Shown here: one piece after another, positions 42,237-52,525 of the stretch
How the letters are laid out: every line of letters starts with the position of its first letter
How positions within the stretch are numbered: position 1 is the first letter of the stretch
Origin: Coriobacteriaceae bacterium AF08-21
GTDB lineage: Bacteria > Actinomycetota > Coriobacteriia > Coriobacteriales > Coriobacteriaceae
Assembly (NCBI GenBank): GCA_027687465.1
Contig: JAQCQR010000003.1
Coordinates: forward strand, 1 to 64,000
Direction of reading: 5' to 3'
DNA length: 64,000 bases
Translations under genes and position numbers: made by a program
The notes under the pieces: model-generated
Told to the model about the DNA's origin: nothing
What the model saw: only the letters and a program-made list of their open reading frames with translations
The model's database searches: none

Positions 42237-43219
42237 CGGGACTCCTTTCGGTCGCGCGAGCGCTGCTCACGCACGTCATCATAAGCATCATATGCCTCGA
42301 CGATACGACCCACTAGGGCATGACGCACCACGTCGGCACGCTCGAGGTGAGAAAATGCCACATCGTCGACACGGCCCAAAATCTTCTCGACATCCGCCAA
42401 GCCGCCACGACGACCTACCAGGTCGCGCTGGCTCAGGTCGCCGGTAATCACGAACTTGGAGTTGAAGCCCAGGCGTGTCAGGAACATCTTCATCTGCTCG
42501 GGCGTCGTGTTTTGTGCCTCATCGAGCACCACAAAGGCATCACTCAGCGTACGACCGCGCATGTAGGCAAGCGGGGCGATCTCGATCACACCACGCTCCA
42601 TACGCTCGTCGGTACGCTCACGATCCATCATGTCAAAAAGGGCATCGTAGAGCGGACGCATGTAGGGATCGATCTTTTCCTCGAGGGTACCGGGCAAAAA
42701 TCCCAGGTTCTCCCCCGCCTCAACAACGGGGCGCGTCAAGATCAAGCGGCCCACCTCGTGGCGCTTGAGCGCAGCGACGGCGAGCGCCATGGCCAGATAG
42801 GTCTTACCGGTACCGGCAGGACCCAAACCAAAGGTGATGGTATGCGAACGGATAGCATCCACATAGCGCTTTTGCCCGAGCGTCTTGGGGCGAATGGCAC
42901 GGCCGCGGTATGAAAGCAGCACGTCATCGCGAAGCAATGTGGCCTCATGCTCGCCGTCGCGCAAGACGGCCAGGCAACGCGAGACATCGTCGGCAGAAAG
43001 GGTACGGCCGGCCGCCGCCTCGCGAAAAGCATGTTCGAAAAAGCGAGCCACGAGCTCGACCTCGTCCGGGTCGCCGCTCACGGAGATCCTATCGCCACGG
43101 GCGACCACGTGAGCGCGAACCAAGCTCTCGAGCGCACGAAGGACGCCGTCGCCGGCGCCCAAAACACGCGAGGGATCAACTCCCTCGGGAACGGTAAGTC
43201 TAATCTTCGAGGCTTCCAT
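42233..43219 (-). CDS. phoH: PhoH family ATPase
   Basis: 328 residues. N-terminal KH-like part, then the PhoH ATPase: FGLGPAGTGKTYLAMALAVAAL (Walker A), RPVVEAGENLGFLPGTLEEKIDPYMRPLYDAL, FVVLDEAQNTTPEQMKMFLTRLG (Walker B) and VITGDLSQRDL. Linked with YbeY in RNA metabolism. ATG 43219 follows GGGAGGT and overlaps the end of mtaB by 20 bases; longer in-frame starts lie inside mtaB. Confidence 0.94.
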   Translation of the reverse strand: MEASKIRLTVPEGVDPSRVLGAGDGVLRALESLVRAHVVARGDRISVSGDPDEVELVARFFEHAFREAAAGRTLSADDVSRCLAVLRDGEHEATLLRDDVLLSYRGRAIRPKTLGQKRYVDAIRSHTITFGLGPAGTGKTYLAMALAVAALKRHEVGRLILTRPVVEAGENLGFLPGTLEEKIDPYMRPLYDALFDMMDRERTDERMERGVIEIAPLAYMRGRTLSDAFVVLDEAQNTTPEQMKMFLTRLGFNSKFVITGDLSQRDLVGRRGGLADVEKILGRVDDVAFSHLERADVVRHALVGRIVEAYDAYDDVREQRSRDRKESR

Positions 43220-44492
43220 GGACCTCCCTGCGCGCATGGACCAAGCCGGAATCATCGACTCCGATGATAGCAACATCGAGCAGGCACGGGGCTGTAAGTC
43301 CACAGGTATCGTCAAGACGGGCATGATGGAACGAACCGAGCGTCAGGTTGTCACCATACTCGAGCACGGCACGCTCGACAGTGCCCACGCGACGACGAGC
43401 ATCGGCAATAGCGAGCTCCTGCGCCGCGTCTCGCATACGGCGGCTGCGCTCGGCCATAACCTCGGGCGGCACCTGGTCGGGCATGTCGGCAGCAAGGGTA
43501 CCGGGACGCTTACTGTAGCGGAACACGTGCATACGCGAGAACCCCACGCGGCGGCACAGCGCCAGCGACTCCTCGAACTCCTCGTCCGTCTCACCAGGAA
43601 AACCGACGATGACGTCGCACGAAAGAGACGCCTGCGGCAGGATGGCGCGAATCATGCGCACCGTGTCCTCAAAGGCCTCGGCACTATAGGGACGACCCAT
43701 GCGATGCAGCGTCGCCGTACAGCCGGACTGTACGGGCAGGTGCAAAAACGGGGCAATACGCTGCGGATAGCGCGCCATAACCTTAAGCAGGCGCTCAGAG
43801 ATATCCATGGGTTCGACCGAGGAAATGCGCACATGCGCAATAGTCGTGCGCTCCATGATGGCCTCGAGCAGCTCATCGATTTCGACATGCTCGTCGGTCG
43901 CGCTCTTGCCATCGTAGGCACCCAGGTTCACACCGGTCAGCACCACCTCGGGCACGCCGGCCTCCTGGGCCTCGCGAACTTGCTCAAGCACGGACTCGAC
44001 GGGCACGGAACGCTCGGGACCGCGGGCCTTCCACACGATGCAATAGGTGCAACGGTGGTTGCAGCCATCCTGGATCTTCACGCCCAGCCGCGAACGACCG
44101 AGCGCATCGACCACGTCACCATCGCTGCAGGCGGGAACGCTATCGGACTCAACGCCCAGCACATCGCAGACACGTTCGGCGACATCGATCTTAGACGGCT
44201 CGGCAATCACGCGATCCGAAAGCTCCAACAGCTCCTCGGGATGCAAATTGACCACGCATCCGGTCACGACCACATAGGGCTCATTTGGATGGGCCAGCGC
44301 ATGACGGACGGCCTTACGGGTCTTGGCCTCGGCCTCGCCCGTAACGGCACAGGTGTTAATGACGATCAGGTCGGCATCCTGGGGCTCCACCATAGCAAAA
44401 CCCAGGCGCATAAGATCGGCAGTGATACGGTCAGACTCAACCCGGTTGACACGGCAGCCGAGGTTGACGACGGAAATATGGGGTGCGAGCAC
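43200..44492 (-). CDS. mtaB: tRNA (N6-threonylcarbamoyladenosine37-C2) methylthiotransferase MtaB
   Basis: 430 residues, third MiaB-like enzyme of the window. N-terminus ISVVNLGCRVNRVESDRI (the LGCRVN pattern of MtaB), VINTCAVTGEAEAKTRKAVR, radical SAM CxxxCxxC in QDGCNHRCTYCIVWKARGPERS, and a C-terminal part with GSFHHARL. It turns t6A37 to ms2t6A37 in tRNA-Lys. GTG start at 44492 after AAGGAG. It lies between dnaJ and phoH, where many Gram-positives have rsmE-mtaB. Confidence 0.93.
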   Translation of the reverse strand: MLAPHISVVNLGCRVNRVESDRITADLMRLGFAMVEPQDADLIVINTCAVTGEAEAKTRKAVRHALAHPNEPYVVVTGCVVNLHPEELLELSDRVIAEPSKIDVAERVCDVLGVESDSVPACSDGDVVDALGRSRLGVKIQDGCNHRCTYCIVWKARGPERSVPVESVLEQVREAQEAGVPEVVLTGVNLGAYDGKSATDEHVEIDELLEAIMERTTIAHVRISSVEPMDISERLLKVMARYPQRIAPFLHLPVQSGCTATLHRMGRPYSAEAFEDTVRMIRAILPQASLSCDVIVGFPGETDEEFEESLALCRRVGFSRMHVFRYSKRPGTLAADMPDQVPPEVMAERSRRMRDAAQELAIADARRRVGTVERAVLEYGDNLTLGSFHHARLDDTCGLTAPCLLDVAIIGVDDSGLVHARREVHGSLED

Positions 44493-44501
44493 GCGGGCTC
44501 C

Positions 44502-45650
44502 TTAATCGAGGATATCGTCGAGGGCACTCTTGATACGGTCGGTCACCGACTTCTTACCGGAAGCGACGTCATCGCCCATCTCATCGGCAAAAGCACGGAG
44601 CAGCTCGCGCTGCTTATTGGAAAGATTGGTGGGAACGACCACGCGCAGTTGCACGATCAAGCGGCCACGCGAACCGCCACCGCCAATGCGCGGCATGCCG
44701 TAATTATTGACGCTCACGGTGTCGCCGTACTGGGCGCCGACGGGGACGCACACCTTAACGACCTCGTCGGGCATAATGCCCTCGACCTCGATCTCGCAGC
44801 CGAGCGCAGCCTGCGCAATCGAGATATCGCTCACCAGGTACAGGTCGTCACCGTTGCGCTTAAAGCGCTCATGGTCGGCAACGCGCACGTTGACAATCAA
44901 GTCGCCCGAAGGCTCGCCGCGAAGACCGGCCTCGCCAAAGCCGCTCACACGCAGCTGTCGACCGGTCGAAACGCCGGCGGGAATATCGATGTCAATCTTT
45001 TCATGCGAAGGCGTGCGGCCCTGACCATCGCAGGTCTCGCAGGGATGGTCGATAACCGTGCCCTCGCCATGGCAGTCGGGGCAAGGCGAGGAAGACTGAA
45101 CCTGGCCCAAAAACGATCGCTGAACCGTCGTGACATAGCCCGTGCCGTGGCAGCGGCCGCACTGCTTTTCCTGTGCGCCCTCTGCCCTACCGGTGCCATT
45201 GCAGTCCTCGCAAGGAGCAAAGCGGTCATAGCTGATTGTCTTTTTGCAGCCGAGCGCCGCCTCCTCGAGCGTCACCGAAAGCGAGATGGCCATGTCACGA
45301 CCGCGACGACGCTCGCGACGGCTGCGGGCGCCACCGCCGGCACCGCCGCCAAAAAACGACGAGAACAAGTCGTCCATGCCCATACCACCAAAGATATCGT
45401 TGATGTCGACATAACCAGAGCCACCGGGGCCGTCCGCGGTGCCGTAACGGTCGTAGTTAGCACGCTTCTGCTCATCGGAAAGAACGGAATAGGCCTCGTT
45501 GAGCTCCTTGAACTTGGCCTCGGCCTCGGGGTCGTCCGAAACATCCGGATGTACGGTACGGGCCTTCTTTAGAAACGCGCGCTTAATCGTCCGCGCGTCG
45601 GCATCCCTGTCGACGCCAAGCACCTCGTAGTAATCCCTATTTTCCGACAC
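44502..45650 (-). CDS. dnaJ: Chaperone DnaJ
   Basis: 382 residues. J domain with HPD (KKARTVHPDVSDD), G/F-rich region, four zinc repeats CEDCNGTG, CGRCHGTG, CPDCHGEG, CETCDGQG, two client-binding domains and a dimerisation end. GTG start at 45650 (SENRDYYEVLGV follows), with AAGGA upstream. It stimulates DnaK ATPase; no dnaK or grpE here. mtaB starts 9 bases after its stop. Confidence 0.94.
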   Translation of the reverse strand: MSENRDYYEVLGVDRDADARTIKRAFLKKARTVHPDVSDDPEAEAKFKELNEAYSVLSDEQKRANYDRYGTADGPGGSGYVDINDIFGGMGMDDLFSSFFGGGAGGGARSRRERRRGRDMAISLSVTLEEAALGCKKTISYDRFAPCEDCNGTGRAEGAQEKQCGRCHGTGYVTTVQRSFLGQVQSSSPCPDCHGEGTVIDHPCETCDGQGRTPSHEKIDIDIPAGVSTGRQLRVSGFGEAGLRGEPSGDLIVNVRVADHERFKRNGDDLYLVSDISIAQAALGCEIEVEGIMPDEVVKVCVPVGAQYGDTVSVNNYGMPRIGGGGSRGRLIVQLRVVVPTNLSNKQRELLRAFADEMGDDVASGKKSVTDRIKSALDDILD

Positions 45651-45731
45651 GACCGAATCCTTCCGACTTTCATTATTGTCACAGTGCGTCCTATACCCAA
45701 GCTGGGCCGACCGCAAACAAAGGGTTTGATG

Positions 45732-46835
45732 TTATTGCATTTGATACGGCGAAAGCATGGCCCGTTGCGAGCAGCTCGCGAACCAAACCGACACGAGCGC
45801 GAACATGAAGCCGTTGGCAAAACCGTTGGCAAACTGCATCGCACCGCGCTTCCACCACAGCAGGCTGCGATGAAGCACACCGTCCGAAAGCACCATGAAC
45901 AGGCCCATGGTAAACGGAATAAAGCACATCACGGCAAAGGCCGAGAACACGCCCGAGATGGCCGACAGCACCAAAAACGGCGCCACAATGCCCATCAGGT
46001 AAAAGCCAGTACGAGCTTTGCCTTCCAAGCGCTCGGCCTCAACATGGGCGCGGCCGACCAGGTCGCCGCCCGCGGCACCGTTAGTGCCAGCATGGCCCAT
46101 GCCGCCAATGCGGACCTCGTCGCCGTCATGCGTGCCGGCAGGAAACTCAATCGTCTGCTCGGAGGTCACACGGGTTCGCCCGCTGCCACCGCAATCGGGG
46201 CAGGGGTCGGCCACGACCTTACCGGAACCGCCGCACTCGGGGCAGACCGACTGGAACGTGCCCGCACCAAACAGGAAGGACAGGTCGACGTCGATGTGGC
46301 CGCGGCCACCGCAGCTCGGGCAGGTATGGGCATGCTCAGACGAAACGGAGCCCGAGCCGCCGCAGTTGCTACAGGTATCGAAGCGCGTGTAGCGGACGGT
46401 CTTGCGGGCACCGCCCTTGGCCTCCTTGGCGTCGAGTTTGATATCGACGACCACGTTGGCGCCGTTCTCGGGATTGTAGGCAGCCTGGCCGCGACGCTGC
46501 TGGCCCCAGGCGCCACCAAAGGGAAAGCCGCCCTCAAAGGGATTGCCATAGCCCGTGCTGCCGGCGTAGCCGCCACCATAGGGCGAAGCCGTAGGAGCAC
46601 TGGCAAAGGGATTGCCAGAACGCATGGCGTCGTAGCGCGCACGTTTTTGTTCATCCGAAAGCACGGCGTAGGCCTCGGAAACCTCTTTAAACTTTTCCTC
46701 GGCATCCGGCTCTTTATTGACGTCCGGATGGAGCTTACGGGCCTTTTGCTGGAAGGCCTTTTGAATATCACGCGAGGTGGCGTCCTTGGAGACACCCAGA
46801 ATCTCGTAGTAATCTTTTTCGTTCATCGTCGCCAT
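45732..46835 (-). CDS. DnaJ-like zinc-finger protein with C-terminal membrane helices
   Basis: 367 residues. J domain with HPD ([13 protein letters not shown]), a G/F/Y-rich linker ([21 protein letters not shown]), four zinc repeats [32 protein letters not shown], and a first client-binding domain that is cut short after [17 protein letters not shown]. Instead of the second client domain there are two or three membrane helices ([39 protein letters not shown] and [16 protein letters not shown]). AGGAGGT precedes ATG 46835. It would be a membrane-bound DnaJ. It occupies the place where hrcA is often found between hemW and dnaJ. A frameshift that fused unrelated sequence is a less likely explanation because codon use stays uniform. 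Confidence 0.8.
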   Translation of the reverse strand: MATMNEKDYYEILGVSKDATSRDIQKAFQQKARKLHPDVNKEPDAEEKFKEVSEAYAVLSDEQKRARYDAMRSGNPFASAPTASPYGGGYAGSTGYGNPFEGGFPFGGAWGQQRRGQAAYNPENGANVVVDIKLDAKEAKGGARKTVRYTRFDTCSNCGGSGSVSSEHAHTCPSCGGRGHIDVDLSFLFGAGTFQSVCPECGGSGKVVADPCPDCGGSGRTRVTSEQTIEFPAGTHDGDEVRIGGMGHAGTNGAAGGDLVGRAHVEAERLEGKARTGFYLMGIVAPFLVLSAISGVFSAFAVMCFIPFTMGLFMVLSDGVLHRSLLWWKRGAMQFANGFANGFMFALVSVWFASCSQRAMLSPYQMQ

Positions 46836-46893
46836 GCGCGGCAACCTCCTGCTCACAGCAGCGTATATATTCCGGTAATTCTACCCGAGCGGC

Positions 46894-48126
46894 CTAAGCT
46901 AGATCCCAAAACAGCTCGAACAGAACATTTCCATCGAGCCAGCCCAGATGGGTCGGCGCCAGACGAGCTCGAACATGGCCCGCGATGACATCTGCCGAGG
47001 TGAAGGGTCCCTCATGAATCCCGAGCGTCTCGGGCACCCAAGTGGCAAGACCCAATTCGAGCGCACGATCGCAGGCAGCTGCCAGCTCGCCCGTTGGGAT
47101 GACGCAAGCTGCACGAGCCAACAGGTCGGACGCAACACCGCGCGTCATGCGACAAGCGAGCATCAAGTCTTCGGCGACAGCCTCGCGCTGCGACAGATAT
47201 TCGGCCTCGAACGCCGTCGCGTCATCGTCACGTTGCACCAGACGCACGCGGTACGCATCGCCTCGAGAAGACACGCCGGGGAACAAACCTGCAAGACGGT
47301 CGAAATCCTCGTCGTCGAGCATGCCCGCGGCAGAACGACCCAGGCCCAGGTAGCCCTGTCCGGTCCAGTAGGCAATGTTATGGGCGCACTCATGGCCGTC
47401 GAGCGCGTAGCTCGCCACCTCATACGGATGATAGCCGGCCGCACCCAGGCGCTCACGCGCCGCGTCCATGCACGAAGCCTGAAAATCCTCATCGGGCTCG
47501 AGCGACTCGTCACGGCACGCCATGCGATAAAGAGGCGTCCCCTCCTCAAGCGTGAGCGGGTAGATCGACACATGATGCGGCGCCGCCGCCAGCACGCCAT
47601 CGAGCGTGCTCCGCCAGCTTGCGGCCGTCTGCCCGGGAAGGCCGCACATCAGGTCGCACGACACATCGAGGCCAACTTCCTTCACCGTCGCGATAGCCGC
47701 AAGTGCCCGATTAGCATCGTGAATGCGGCCAATAGCAGCCAGCTCGGTATTGTCGAGGGTTTGCACGCCCAGAGAGATGCGCGTGACACCCGCCTCGGCA
47801 AGCGCGGTGGCGAGCTCGACGGTCAGCGACTCAGGATTGGCTTCGCAAGTAAATTCAACGGGCTTGCACCACATGGAGATACGACGGGCAAGTTTCACCA
47901 GGCGCTCCCCAGCCAGTGAGGGCGTGCCGCCGCCAATATAGACCGTGCGGACCTGCGCAAGCGCCCCGGCGTCGCCAAAGGAATCGAGGCGCGCATACAG
48001 CTGCTCAAAATAGGAATCGAGCGCAGCATCCAAATCACACAGAGCAAAGCTGCGCGAGTCAAAGTCGCAATAGCGGCATTTTTGAGCGCAAAACGGCACG
48101 TGCACGTACAGCGCGGTAACGGCCAC
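46894..48126 (-). CDS. hemW: Heme chaperone HemW (coproporphyrinogen III oxidase-like)
   Basis: 410 residues, radical SAM. CxxxCxxC in YVHVPFCAQKCRYCDFDS, GGGTPSLAGERL, and HVSIYPLTLEEGTPLYR. The Cys triad plus Phe after the fourth position (CDF) is HemW-like, and the HemN-specific N-terminal extension is missing, so heme trafficking rather than coproporphyrinogen oxidation is expected. It lies between dusB and the membrane dnaJ-like gene. Confidence 0.9.
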   Translation of the reverse strand: MAVTALYVHVPFCAQKCRYCDFDSRSFALCDLDAALDSYFEQLYARLDSFGDAGALAQVRTVYIGGGTPSLAGERLVKLARRISMWCKPVEFTCEANPESLTVELATALAEAGVTRISLGVQTLDNTELAAIGRIHDANRALAAIATVKEVGLDVSCDLMCGLPGQTAASWRSTLDGVLAAAPHHVSIYPLTLEEGTPLYRMACRDESLEPDEDFQASCMDAARERLGAAGYHPYEVASYALDGHECAHNIAYWTGQGYLGLGRSAAGMLDDEDFDRLAGLFPGVSSRGDAYRVRLVQRDDDATAFEAEYLSQREAVAEDLMLACRMTRGVASDLLARAACVIPTGELAAACDRALELGLATWVPETLGIHEGPFTSADVIAGHVRARLAPTHLGWLDGNVLFELFWDLA

Positions 48127-48128
48127 CC

Positions 48129-49172
48129 TTAAGCCTCCAGCGGATGAGCGGGCACCGACTCACCGGCGGCAAGCGCGGCCTCGCAGGCCACCACATCGCG
48201 CTCGATATCATCGACCAGCGACATGAACTCCTCGTACGTAGAGCAACGCACCACCTGAGCGCGCCAGGCGGCGGCATGGGGCATGCCTTTTAAGTACCAG
48301 CTTGCGTACGTGCGGGCGCGCGACATGAGAGGCAAGAGCTCATGCGTCAGCGTTAGGTGCTCACGCAGAGCGTCCAAGCGCTCGACCGAGGAGCGAGAAG
48401 GAACCGGCGTGCCGTCGAGCGCAAGGGCGCGAGCATCGCCGAACACCCACGGATTGCCGTAGATGCCGCGCGCGATAAACACCGCGCTGGCACCCGAGCC
48501 GTGCAGATGCTCAGCAGCGTCCTCGGCCGAGAACACATCGCCCGAACCAATCACGGGAATCTCGACAGCGTCGGCAACCTCATCGACGACCGACCAATCG
48601 GCCTGGCCCGTGTAGAGCTGCGTGGCGCAACGACCATGCACGGCGACTGCGGCAGCCCCTGCGCCCTCAAGCATCTGGGCAAATGTCGCGGCATTGCGGT
48701 CCTCGGCATAAAAGCCCTTGCGAATCTTGACGGTCACGGGCACGTGCGCCGCGCCCACCGTGGCCTCGACGATCTTCTCGGCCAGGTCGGGCGTGCGCAT
48801 GAGCGCCGAACCCTCGCCCTTGGTAACAACCTTGCGGGCGGGGCAGGCCATGTTGATATCGATCAGCGACAGGCGATCGCCCACACGCTCCTCGACGGCG
48901 GCGACGGCGCTCGCAAACTGATCGGGCTTGGAGCCAAAGAGCTGCACGCAAATCTGCTGCTCCTCGTCGGCCGGCAGCACCAGGCGCCACGTTTTGTTGC
49001 TGGCATAGGCAAGGCCTGCCACGCTCACCATCTCGCTGTAGGCAAGGTTGGCACCGCGGCGGCGACACATGATGCGATAGGCGGGGTCGGTAACGCCCGC
49101 CATGGGAGCCATAAGGAACGGCTGCTGGGCATAGGCGCCCAGCAGCCGCAGACTATATTCGGAAAGAGCCAT
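48129..49172 (-). CDS. dusB: tRNA-dihydrouridine synthase B
   Basis: 347 residues, FMN-dependent TIM barrel. LMAPMAGVTDPAYRIMCRRRGANLAYSEMVS, DINMACPARKVVTKGEGSALM (catalytic Cys), VTVKIRKGF, AVHGRCATQLYTGQADW, IGSGDVFS and IARGIYGNPWVF match DusB. It reduces uridines in the tRNA D-loop. Packed between hemW (2 bases) and lepA (4 bases). Confidence 0.93.
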   Translation of the reverse strand: MALSEYSLRLLGAYAQQPFLMAPMAGVTDPAYRIMCRRRGANLAYSEMVSVAGLAYASNKTWRLVLPADEEQQICVQLFGSKPDQFASAVAAVEERVGDRLSLIDINMACPARKVVTKGEGSALMRTPDLAEKIVEATVGAAHVPVTVKIRKGFYAEDRNAATFAQMLEGAGAAAVAVHGRCATQLYTGQADWSVVDEVADAVEIPVIGSGDVFSAEDAAEHLHGSGASAVFIARGIYGNPWVFGDARALALDGTPVPSRSSVERLDALREHLTLTHELLPLMSRARTYASWYLKGMPHAAAWRAQVVRCSTYEEFMSLVDDIERDVVACEAALAAGESVPAHPLEA

Positions 49173-49176
49173 AGAC

Positions 49177-50988
49177 CTACTCGTCCACCTTGAGGATCGC
49201 CATAAAGGCCTCCTGCGGAACCTCGACCGATCCGATGGCCTTCATACGCTTCTTGCCCTCTTTCTGCTTCTCGAGCAGCTTGCGCTTACGCGAGATATCG
49301 CCGCCGTAGCACTTAGCAAGAACGTCCTTGCGACGCGCCTTGACGGTGGAACGGGCGATGATCTTGTTGCCGATAGCACCCTGGATGGGCACCTCGAACA
49401 GCTGACGCGGGATGATCTCCTTGAGCTTGTCGCACAAGCCACGGGCCAGGCCATATGCCTTGTCCTTATGGACGATAAACGACAGCGCGTCCACCTCGTC
49501 GCCCGAAAGCAGGATGTCGAGCTTGACGAGCTCGGAGGGACGATACTCGTTGAACTCGTAATCGAGCGAAGCATAGCCCTTGGTACGGCTCTTGAGCTGG
49601 TCAAAGAAGTCCAAGATGAGCTCGGCGAGCGGCATATCGAAGCGCATCTCGACCGATTTGCTCGTCAGGTGGATCATGTCGGTTGTGACGCCGCGGTGCT
49701 CGATGGCGAGCTGCATGACGGCACCCGTGTACTCAGGCGGACAGATGATCTTTGCCTTGAGGTAGGGTTCCTCGATACGTTCGATGCGCGTGGCCTCGGG
49801 AAGGTCCTGCGGACTGCGGACATCGATCATTTCGCCGTCGGTCTTGTAGACGTGATAGTCGACCGAGGGACTCGTGGCAATGAGGTCCAGGTTGAACTCG
49901 CGCTCCAGGCGTTCCTTGACGACTTCCATGTGCAGCAGGCCCAGGAAGCCCACGCGGAAGCCGAAACCGAGCGCCACCGACGTCTCGGGCTCCCACACCA
50001 ACGACGGATCGTTGACGTGCAGCTTATCGAGCGCGTCGCGCAGGTTCTCGTAGTCCTTGTTGTCGATCGGGAACAGGCCCGTGTAGACCATGGGCTTGGC
50101 CTCGCGGTAGCCCGGCAGAGGCTCGGGACAGGGGTTGGAAGCCCACGTAAGGGTATCGCCCACGCGCACAGCCTCGGGGTCCTTCAGACCCGTGACCACA
50201 TAGCCAACCTCGCCGACCGTCAGCGCGTCGACCGGGGTCTCGGCAGGACGCTTGACGCCCACGCCGTCGACCAAAAAGTCGCCCTTAACCTGCATCATAA
50301 GCAGGGTATCGCCCTTTTTGATAGAGCCGTCAAAGACGCGCACCGTGGCGACGACACCACGATACTCGTCGAAGTACGAATCCAGGATGAGTGCCTTGAG
50401 CGGCGCGTTCGCATCGCCCTTGGGCGGAGAGATCAAAAAGACAATGGACTCCAGCAGATCGTGGATGCCCTCGCCGGTCTTGCCCGAGACGCACACGGCA
50501 TCATCGGCAGGGATCGCCAGGTCATCCTCGATCTCGGTCTTAACCTCGTCGGGATGCGCCGAGGGAAGGTCGATCTTGTTGATGGCCGGAACAATGTCCA
50601 AGTTGGCGTTCATGGCGAGCGTCGCGTTGGAGACGGTCTGCGCCTCGACACCCTGGGTGGCATCGACGACGAGCACCGCGCCCTCGCAGGCGGCCAGAGA
50701 ACGCGAGACCTCGTAGGTAAAGTCAACGTGGCCCGGCGTATCGATCAGATTGAACTGATACGTCTCACCATCGTCGGCGTCATAGGAAACGCGGACGGCA
50801 TTGGACTTGATCGTAATGCCGCGCTCGCGCTCGATATCCATGGTGTCGAGCAGCTGCGACTCCATGTCGCGTTCGTCGACGGTATGGGTGAGCTCGAGGA
50901 TGCGGTCACTGATCGTGGACTTGCCATGGTCGATGTGCGCAACGATCGAGAAGTTGCGGATGTGGGAAATGTCAATTGAAGTATTCAT
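49177..50988 (-). CDS. lepA: Elongation factor 4 (LepA)
   Basis: 603 residues. G1 [10 protein letters not shown]3 DTPGH, G4 NKID, LepA-specific C-terminus ([47 protein letters not shown]). It back-translocates ribosomes or aids 30S biogenesis. ATG 50988 has no Shine-Dalgarno and is only 25 bases from the rpsT terminator; TAAGAT ends 8 bases before the ATG, so a leaderless mRNA is possible. Confidence 0.96.
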   Translation of the reverse strand: MNTSIDISHIRNFSIVAHIDHGKSTISDRILELTHTVDERDMESQLLDTMDIERERGITIKSNAVRVSYDADDGETYQFNLIDTPGHVDFTYEVSRSLAACEGAVLVVDATQGVEAQTVSNATLAMNANLDIVPAINKIDLPSAHPDEVKTEIEDDLAIPADDAVCVSGKTGEGIHDLLESIVFLISPPKGDANAPLKALILDSYFDEYRGVVATVRVFDGSIKKGDTLLMMQVKGDFLVDGVGVKRPAETPVDALTVGEVGYVVTGLKDPEAVRVGDTLTWASNPCPEPLPGYREAKPMVYTGLFPIDNKDYENLRDALDKLHVNDPSLVWEPETSVALGFGFRVGFLGLLHMEVVKERLEREFNLDLIATSPSVDYHVYKTDGEMIDVRSPQDLPEATRIERIEEPYLKAKIICPPEYTGAVMQLAIEHRGVTTDMIHLTSKSVEMRFDMPLAELILDFFDQLKSRTKGYASLDYEFNEYRPSELVKLDILLSGDEVDALSFIVHKDKAYGLARGLCDKLKEIIPRQLFEVPIQGAIGNKIIARSTVKARRKDVLAKCYGGDISRKRKLLEKQKEGKKRMKAIGSVEVPQEAFMAILKVDE

Positions 50989-51013
50989 GCGGACTATCTT
51001 ACCCGAGCAGTAC

Positions 51014-51049
51014 AAAAAATGGAGCCTGTTCCATAAAACAGGCTCCATT
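51014..51049 (-). terminator. rpsT terminator
   Basis: On the minus strand AATGGAGCCTGTT pairs perfectly with AACAGGCTCCATT (51037-51049 and 51018-51030, 6-base loop), and the stem runs into TTTTTTG. It lies 35 bases after the rpsT stop. Confidence 0.92.
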
Positions 51050-51084
51050 TATGCGCGTAATCTGTGTGGTGTGAAATATACAAC

Positions 51085-51351
51085 TTAGGCGTTGATGCTG
51101 TTCACGAGCTTGGCAAGACCGGACTTGCGGTTGGAAGCCTGGTTCTTGTGGATAACATGCTTGGCGGCAGCCATGTCGAGACGCTTGGTGACGGTCTTGA
51201 GGGCAGCCTGGGCCTTCTCGGCGTCGCCCTCGGCGACGGCGGACTGGACGTGCTTGGTCAGCGTCTTGAGCTCGGACTTGACAGCCTTGTTACGCATGCG
51301 AGCTGCCTCATTGGTGCGGATACGCTTCTTCTGAGACTTGATGTTTGCCAC
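51085..51351 (-). CDS. rpsT: Ribosomal protein S20
   Basis: 88 residues: [29 protein letters not shown] ... [29 protein letters not shown], typical S20. GTG start at 51351, eight bases after AAAGGAA. An extended -10 promoter lies 76 bases upstream, and a strong terminator follows, so it is its own transcript. Confidence 0.97.
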   Translation of the reverse strand: MANIKSQKKRIRTNEAARMRNKAVKSELKTLTKHVQSAVAEGDAEKAQAALKTVTKRLDMAAAKHVIHKNQASNRKSGLAKLVNSINA

Positions 51352-51426
51352 TTCTGGAGTTCCTTTCGAGTTCCTTGCAAAAAATGTATGACACCTCTGA
51401 GACACGGTGAGGTCATGCAAGCGCCT

Positions 51427-51435
51427 ACTATAGCA
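51427..51435 (-). promoter_or_regulatory. rpsT extended -10 promoter
   Basis: On the minus strand TGCTATAGT (extended -10 TGn-TATAGT; hexamer at 51427-51432), 76 bases before the GTG of rpsT. No clear -35 at 17 bases, as allowed for extended -10 promoters. Confidence 0.5.
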
Positions 51436-51484
51436 CGCTCCCTCTCAAAGGGATAGAACGAATTTGTCAAATAGGCAGGTATCA

Positions 51485-52447
51485 TCACGATTTTCTCAAG
51501 ATGTTCGTAATCCAGAGCAAAAGCGCCGTCTGAGAATCGGCCGAACCCTTGAGCGCGAGCTCCACATCGACCGCACCCTCGAGCGCTGCGATGAGCTCTG
51601 CCATCGAAAAGCGACGCGCCCAGGTAAGGTGATTCTTGACCTGCCAGGACTGGAGCTTGAGCGTTGCGGCCAGCTCGCGACCCTGTCCGCGCGCATCAAG
51701 CGCCTTGGCGACGATCAGCTCACGGATGCGACCGCACAGCAATGTGTAAGTCCACACGTAGCTCTTGGAGGGCAGGAGCTTAAAGAGCTCGAGCGAACGC
51801 CGCATATCGCGAGCCGAGACGGCGTTGAGGAAGTCCCAGGGTTGGACCTCGGCCGTACGTACAATCCAGCGCTCAACATCGGCAAGTTCAATCTGGGGCG
51901 CCTCGACCATCTGGGCAAGCTTAGCCAAGTCGTTATCGAGCATGCGCGTGTTTTCGCCCGAACGCGAGACGAGCTCCTCGGCGGCCGCCGTCGAAATCGA
52001 CTTACCGCGCTGCGTCGCCATCTGCTGAACACGGCGCGGCAGTTCCCAGCGCTTGGTACCCGAGCAATCGACGATAGCCTTCTTGTCGATCTTGGCGATT
52101 GCCTTATACAGGCGCGCATTCTTGGCAAGTGAGTCGGCGATGATGAGGCAGACCGTTGTGGGGCTGGGACTCGCCAGATACCCAACGAGCGGCTCCGAGA
52201 CCGCCTTGGCGAGCTTTGAGCAGCCATCGAGGATTACCAGACGAAACTCACTGCCCATGGGAAAGGTGTTAAGCGATCCGATAATGGACTCGATATCGGG
52301 GTCCTTGGTCATGTCGCGCTCGTCGAGGTTGAACTCGACCATGCCCGACTTTTCCAGACGCGCTTTCATACGCGAGACGGCGTGATCGCGCTTGACTCCG
52401 TCGGTACCGACGATCAGATATGCCGGCAGCAGACCGGTTTCGGACAT
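51485..52447 (-). CDS. holA: DNA polymerase III delta subunit
   Basis: 320 residues. The N-terminal AAA+-like part starts LLPAYLIVGTDGVKRDHAVSRMKAR; later DILPSKSYVWTYTLLCGRIRELIVAK and LQSWQVKNHLTWARRFSMAELIAAL are typical of HolA. It opens the beta clamp in the clamp loader. ATG 52447 after GGGAGGGG. It follows comEC after 78 bases, the conserved comEA-comEC-holA-rpsT order. Confidence 0.92.
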   Translation of the reverse strand: MSETGLLPAYLIVGTDGVKRDHAVSRMKARLEKSGMVEFNLDERDMTKDPDIESIIGSLNTFPMGSEFRLVILDGCSKLAKAVSEPLVGYLASPSPTTVCLIIADSLAKNARLYKAIAKIDKKAIVDCSGTKRWELPRRVQQMATQRGKSISTAAAEELVSRSGENTRMLDNDLAKLAQMVEAPQIELADVERWIVRTAEVQPWDFLNAVSARDMRRSLELFKLLPSKSYVWTYTLLCGRIRELIVAKALDARGQGRELAATLKLQSWQVKNHLTWARRFSMAELIAALEGAVDVELALKGSADSQTALLLWITNILRKS

Positions 52448-52525
52448 TGCGCTCCCCTCCCGCAGGCCTTCGCATTCGTTCCGTGCCATTCTAGCCCAGG
52501 GGCCCACCGCACGCCAACGACGTCG

